Origin: Bacillus sp. EB106-08-02-XG196
GTDB lineage: Bacteria; Bacillota; Bacilli; Bacillales; Cytobacillaceae
Direction of reading: 5' to 3'
NCBI RefSeq assembly: GCF_013396335.1
Contig: NZ_JABWSY010000009.1
Location: 215,234 to 279,233, forward strand
Length of the DNA stretch: 64,000 nt
Shown here: positions 61,801 to 64,000 of the stretch, in pieces
Layout: every line of letters starts with the position of its first letter
How positions within the stretch are numbered: the first letter of the stretch is position 1
Position numbers and translations under genes: made by a program
Notes under the pieces: model-generated
Told to the model about the DNA's origin: nothing
The model's database searches: none
What the model saw: only the letters and a program-made list of their open reading frames with translations

Positions 61801-62467
61801 CACTTTCTTGAAAATGGCGGAACGATAGCTCCTCTTCCTTATGTTTATCTACCTGATTAATAACGAGATAAACTTCTTTCCCTGCTTCCGTCAATTCTTT
61901 TGTGAATAAAAAATTCAGCTCAGCTTGGACATGATTATAATCCATCACGTACAAAACGAGGTCTGCAAGGTGGATTGCAGATTCGGTTGCCACCTTGTGT
62001 GCATCATCTGCTGAATCTATTCCTGGAGTATCCATAATAACGGTGTTTTCTGGTAACTGAGAGTCTGCATGGCTAATTTCGATTTCCTCGATTTGGTCGC
62101 CATCCTTGCAGTAATTCTTTACTAATTCATAATCATATGGTGCTAAGTAAACCCGCGGCTTTTCATTTTTGAAAAACACCTTCGCATATTCCTCACCTGA
62201 TTTTACCTTCACTAGGTTTGCACTGGTGGGAATTGGGCTTGATGGCAGCAAATTCTCGCCGACCACTTTGTTAATCATCGTTGATTTTCCAGCTGAAAAG
62301 TGACCGCAAAATGCAATCATAAACTCACGATTCTGCAGTTTCTTCGCTAGCTGCTTTGTTTTTTCTGCGTTCTCCGTATCACTTTGTTCAATAAGATATT
62401 CATATAAAGCAAGGATCTTATTTTTAAGTGATAAAATGGTTTCTTGCTTATTTGCCGTTTGCACCAT
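58808..62467 (-). CDS. dynA: Tandem dynamin-like GTPase DynA
   Basis: A 1219-residue protein, a fusion of two dynamin-like halves, which binds and fuses membranes at the division site and helps repair membrane damage. P-loops are GHFSAGKST (residues 55-63) and GAFSAGKSS near 643. G3 motifs follow as DTPGID and DTPGAD, and G4-type NQVDKH and NAIDLA. Long helical regions and hydrophobic paddle-like segments separate the halves. B. subtilis DynA (YpbR, 1193 residues) has the same layout. The AAGGGGAAG ribosome site sets ATG. Confidence 0.95.
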   Translation of the reverse strand: MVQTANKQETILSLKNKILALYEYLIEQSDTENAEKTKQLAKKLQNREFMIAFCGHFSAGKSTMINKVVGENLLPSSPIPTSANLVKVKSGEEYAKVFFKNEKPRVYLAPYDYELVKNYCKDGDQIEEIEISHADSQLPENTVIMDTPGIDSADDAHKVATESAIHLADLVLYVMDYNHVQAELNFLFTKELTEAGKEVYLVINQVDKHKEEELSFRHFQESVQDSFGAWGVKPARIFYTSLKFQDHKLNEFNELKAFIAEKLQNKDQLLQQSIFHSLKKIAVDHLDQDRNKRVEELQPVFDLLNELPEEEKQELTQTYQSISTNLQTLEKGVEETEKEMDKEIAKILNNAYLMPFQTRELAEAYLEAAQPEFKVGFLFSKQKTLEEKNARLDRLYQDLLEKTKSQIEWHLREYLIAILKNNSLDDQVLQNKAQSFSINVPIELIVQTVKQGARLSGEYVLHYTEDLANGIKKIAREGILDFKQALMPELAAKTKKLTQMYQEEFKNIEQYVGALTEKENFEKDTAAKEAKVDKLLNEAYEDLNDEYLLFQQEEEEADVVYGQTIPETETQQKKLPVAKVKTNLAKKNETEKARSHLQSMVARLDQSAKLIDNLPGFKKLAKELEEKADRLANKGFTVALFGAFSAGKSSFANALMGEKVLPVSPNPTTAAINKIKPVTEQYQHGTVLVKFKEGNAMLEDVNRSLKLFDLQSPELEAASSEIDKVMLEKGQEGVAEKTHYAFLQAFKKGFLLHGKQLGSVLETDLNEFADFVALEEKSCFVEWIELYYDCELTRKGITLVDTPGADSINARHTGVAFDYIKNSDAILFVTYYNHAFSKADREFLIQLGRVKESFQLDKMFFIINAIDLAENEEEKETVAEYVTEQLIKYGIRKPHLYPLSSLLALKEKVEPNTDEKSGMGNFEEDFYHFISNDLTEMAITSSGNELSRVQELVGKLIQNSKEDQSVKDKRRTEIEKQKAMIKELLEKQSSEGLQKRMTLEGEELLYYIKQRVFLRFGDFFKEAFNPASLRDDGRNLKKALQSALDELLESLGFDFAQELRATTVRLDSFARKVLFDYHTALTRGMKEINKDLSFAPFEMKYEGEIEFPLAFSQLNKQLFTKALSYFKNPKSFFEKNEKKLMSDELNHVLNGPADDYLKSEGEKLANFYSQILIGQFEELITQIEEQADDYYLSLFTALDGGISIEKLQEVYQKLEESKY

Positions 62468-62621
62468 AATTTCTTCCCCTTGTTCACAACTTTGTAATAT
62501 TTAATATTTTATACGATAATTCAAACTTTTCCTATCGTGAAAACTCAATTTGTTAACATAATATTCACTTCTTTTATTTTATTCCTTGGTTACAATTAAG
62601 AAAAGAGGAAGGAAGTGGATT

Positions 62622-63530
62622 ATGGCATTTAGGGAACGCAGAGAGTCAGATGAGTTGAAGATTTTTAGGTTATTGAATTATCGTTCGGTCTTACCAAGTA
62701 AAGAGAAATTATTTTATGCAAATCTTGAAAAAGGATTTAAAGGTGAGGTGATGTTTGATCAATTAACGGAAGGTCTCGACCCAAATAAGTTTCTAATATT
62801 GAATGATTTACTCTTGGAGACGAACTCTACCACCTTTCAAATAGATTCGTTTCTCATCAGCCAAGGGACCCATTTTCCTTGTGAAGTGAAAAATTTCGAG
62901 GGGGATTTTTATTATAAAACTGATCAGTTCTTTGCCATGAATGATACAGTGATCCAGAATCCCCTTGACCAAATAAAGAAAAGTGACACATTGCTGCTCC
63001 AATTTCTCCAAAAGAAAAAATACTCTATTTCTTTAAAATCAAATGTTTTCTTTGTCAATCCTTCTTTCACCCTCTACCAAGCGCCACAGGACAAGCCGAT
63101 TATTTATCCTACTCAGCTCGCTAAGTATTTTGAAAAATTAAATAAGAGAAGTTCTATTCTAACCGATGACCATTATAGGCTAGCCGAAGATTTAGTGAAG
63201 GAACATAAAACGATTTCCCCTTATACCCGATTACCACAATACGATTATTATCAACTGAAGAAAGGCCCTAGCTGTATGTTGTGCCATTCCTTTGCAGTTT
63301 CGTTTGATGGGACGATCTTCACCTGTCATTCATGTGGGTGTTTGGAAAATGTGGATGACGCCATTTTACGGGCCGTGGGAGAACTTCAGCTGCTCATTCC
63401 AGATATAAAGATAACAACAAATTTGATATTTGAGTGGTTTAAGGTAATTGAATCTAGGAAACAGATTAGGCGGATATTGAAGAAACATTACCAGATAATA
63501 GGTTTAAGACACGCTACTTATTATAAATAA
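62622..63530 (+). CDS. NERD-domain protein with C-terminal zinc ribbon
   Basis: A 302-residue protein. The nuclease-related domain spans about residues 30-170, with EVMFDQL, LLLETNSTTFQIDSFLI and PCEVKNFEGDFYY: the Asp-x-Glu-x-Lys type core of NERD/restriction-like nucleases. The C-terminal zinc-ribbon-like segment is CMLCHSFAVSFDGTIFTCHSCG near residues 220-242. It is cytoplasmic with no signal. An AGGAAGGAAG ribosome site supports ATG 62622. It is divergent from dynA and directly before the repeat array. Nucleic-acid processing is likely; the substrate is unknown. Confidence 0.85.
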   Translation: MAFRERRESDELKIFRLLNYRSVLPSKEKLFYANLEKGFKGEVMFDQLTEGLDPNKFLILNDLLLETNSTTFQIDSFLISQGTHFPCEVKNFEGDFYYKTDQFFAMNDTVIQNPLDQIKKSDTLLLQFLQKKKYSISLKSNVFFVNPSFTLYQAPQDKPIIYPTQLAKYFEKLNKRSSILTDDHYRLAEDLVKEHKTISPYTRLPQYDYYQLKKGPSCMLCHSFAVSFDGTIFTCHSCGCLENVDDAILRAVGELQLLIPDIKITTNLIFEWFKVIESRKQIRRILKKHYQIIGLRHATYYK

Positions 63531-63540
63531 AATTTGACTA

Positions 63541-63925
63541 TGGTGAAGTTACCCAATTGCCTTTTCCACATGCTCTTCGGTCACTCTAGACAACCTGGAG
63601 TTACCCAATTGCCTTTTCCACATGCTCTTCGGTAACTCCAGACAACCTGGAGTTACCCAATTGCTATTTCCCCATGCTCTTCGGTCACTCCAGTCCCCCT
63701 GGAGTTACCCAATTGCCTTTTCCACATGCTCTTCGGTCACTCCAGACAACCTGGAGTTACCCAATTGTTATTTCCTTATGCTCTTAGGTAACTCCAGTCC
63801 CCCCTGGAGGTACCCAATTGCCTTTTCCACATGCTCTTCGGTCACTCCAGACAACCTGGAGTTACCCAGTTGCTATTTCGTTATGCTCTTCAGTCACTCC
63901 AGCCCACCTGGAGTTACCCAATTTA
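63541..63925. repeat. 52-bp tandem array of hairpin-forming units
   Basis: Boundaries GGAGTTACCC recur at 63545, 63597, 63649, 63701, 63753, 63806, 63858 and 63910, giving seven full units (period 52, one 53) and a partial eighth. Each junction has GGTAACTCCAG or GGTCACTCCAG, a 5-nt loop, and CTGGAGTTACC: an 11-bp hairpin. Two unit types alternate. Type A (units 1, 2, 4, 6) has the ACAAC loop and CCTTTTCCACATG; type B (3, 5, 7) has a C-rich loop and variable CTATTTC. Since 52 is not a multiple of 3, it is not coding. The remaining 63926-64000 holds nothing I can identify. Confidence 0.95.
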
Positions 63926-64000
63926 TAAATGTCAACACAAATATGTACACTTTCGCTTGTTTAAGAATGTACAAAACTACTCATTTTCCTTCGCTAAATG

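Noticed and set aside
63541..63925. Possible CRISPR array
   Set aside because: The whole 52-bp unit is repeated, including the part that would be a spacer; there are no unique spacers and no cas genes in the window.

Overview
The window looks like chromosome from a low-GC, spore-forming member of the Bacillaceae (Bacillus/Neobacillus-like). A small acid-soluble spore protein (SspL), bacilliredoxin BrxA, tandem dynamin DynA and MntR all point there. So does a gene backbone that, as I recall it, matches the Bacillus subtilis order dfrA/thy - ypjP - yphP(brxA) - ypgR - ypgQ - metA - cspD - ypeQ - ypeP - ypdQ - sspL - ypcP - ypbR(dynA). No tRNA, rRNA, transposase, phage gene or CRISPR array was seen.

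Region by region. 1-2.5 kb: a Tat-exported [NiFe] uptake hydrogenase (small subunit complete, large subunit cut by the window edge) directly behind tatA and tatC. 2.7-5.2 kb: an orphan small gene, dfrA-thyA, and a secreted lethal-factor-like zinc protease. 5.3-15.8 kb: a large Ter stress cluster in two operons, yceG-telA-terD-terD and terD-terC-C-C lyase-PRTase/TRSP-StiP/PELOTA-HAD. Each operon is headed by a near-perfect ECF sigma-W-type promoter (TGAAAC, 16 bp, CGTATA). 15.9-28.6 kb: ypjP, brxA, ypgR, yfmR, ypgQ, degV, fhs, metA, a DUF3892 gene, mntR and topB. 28.9-34.7 kb: cydABDC, encoding cytochrome bd and its assembly ABC exporter. 35-38.4 kb: cspD with a cold-shock-type leader, ypeQ, two RNase HI-like genes, a YuiD phosphatase-like gene and sspL. 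38.5-56.9 kb: an accessory island for sulfated glycosaminoglycans. It holds an anaerobic sulfatase maturase, two Cys-type sulfatases, two PL8 lyases, a GH88 unsaturated glucuronyl hydrolase, a YesL-like protein, an ABC sugar importer, a divergent two-component system and a dead GntR regulator. 57-63.5 kb: ypcP, a sulfurtransferase, dynA and a NERD protein. 63.5-63.9 kb: a non-coding tandem array of 52-bp units that can form hairpins.

How the genes work together. In the island, secreted PL8 lyases would cut hyaluronan or chondroitin to unsaturated disaccharides, the ABC transporter would import them, and sulfatases (activated by the radical-SAM maturase) and GH88 would finish degradation. The later kdu/kdg steps are not in this window. 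In the Ter cluster, TerD/TerC/TelA/YceG form the membrane stress module. The lyase, two phosphoribosyltransferase-like proteins and the HAD phosphatase match the genes proposed in the literature to make a nucleoside-like metabolite. Here they appear to be tied to the envelope-stress sigma factor. Many start codons were moved from the longest possible ORF to the codon that follows a Shine-Dalgarno sequence; several are TTG.
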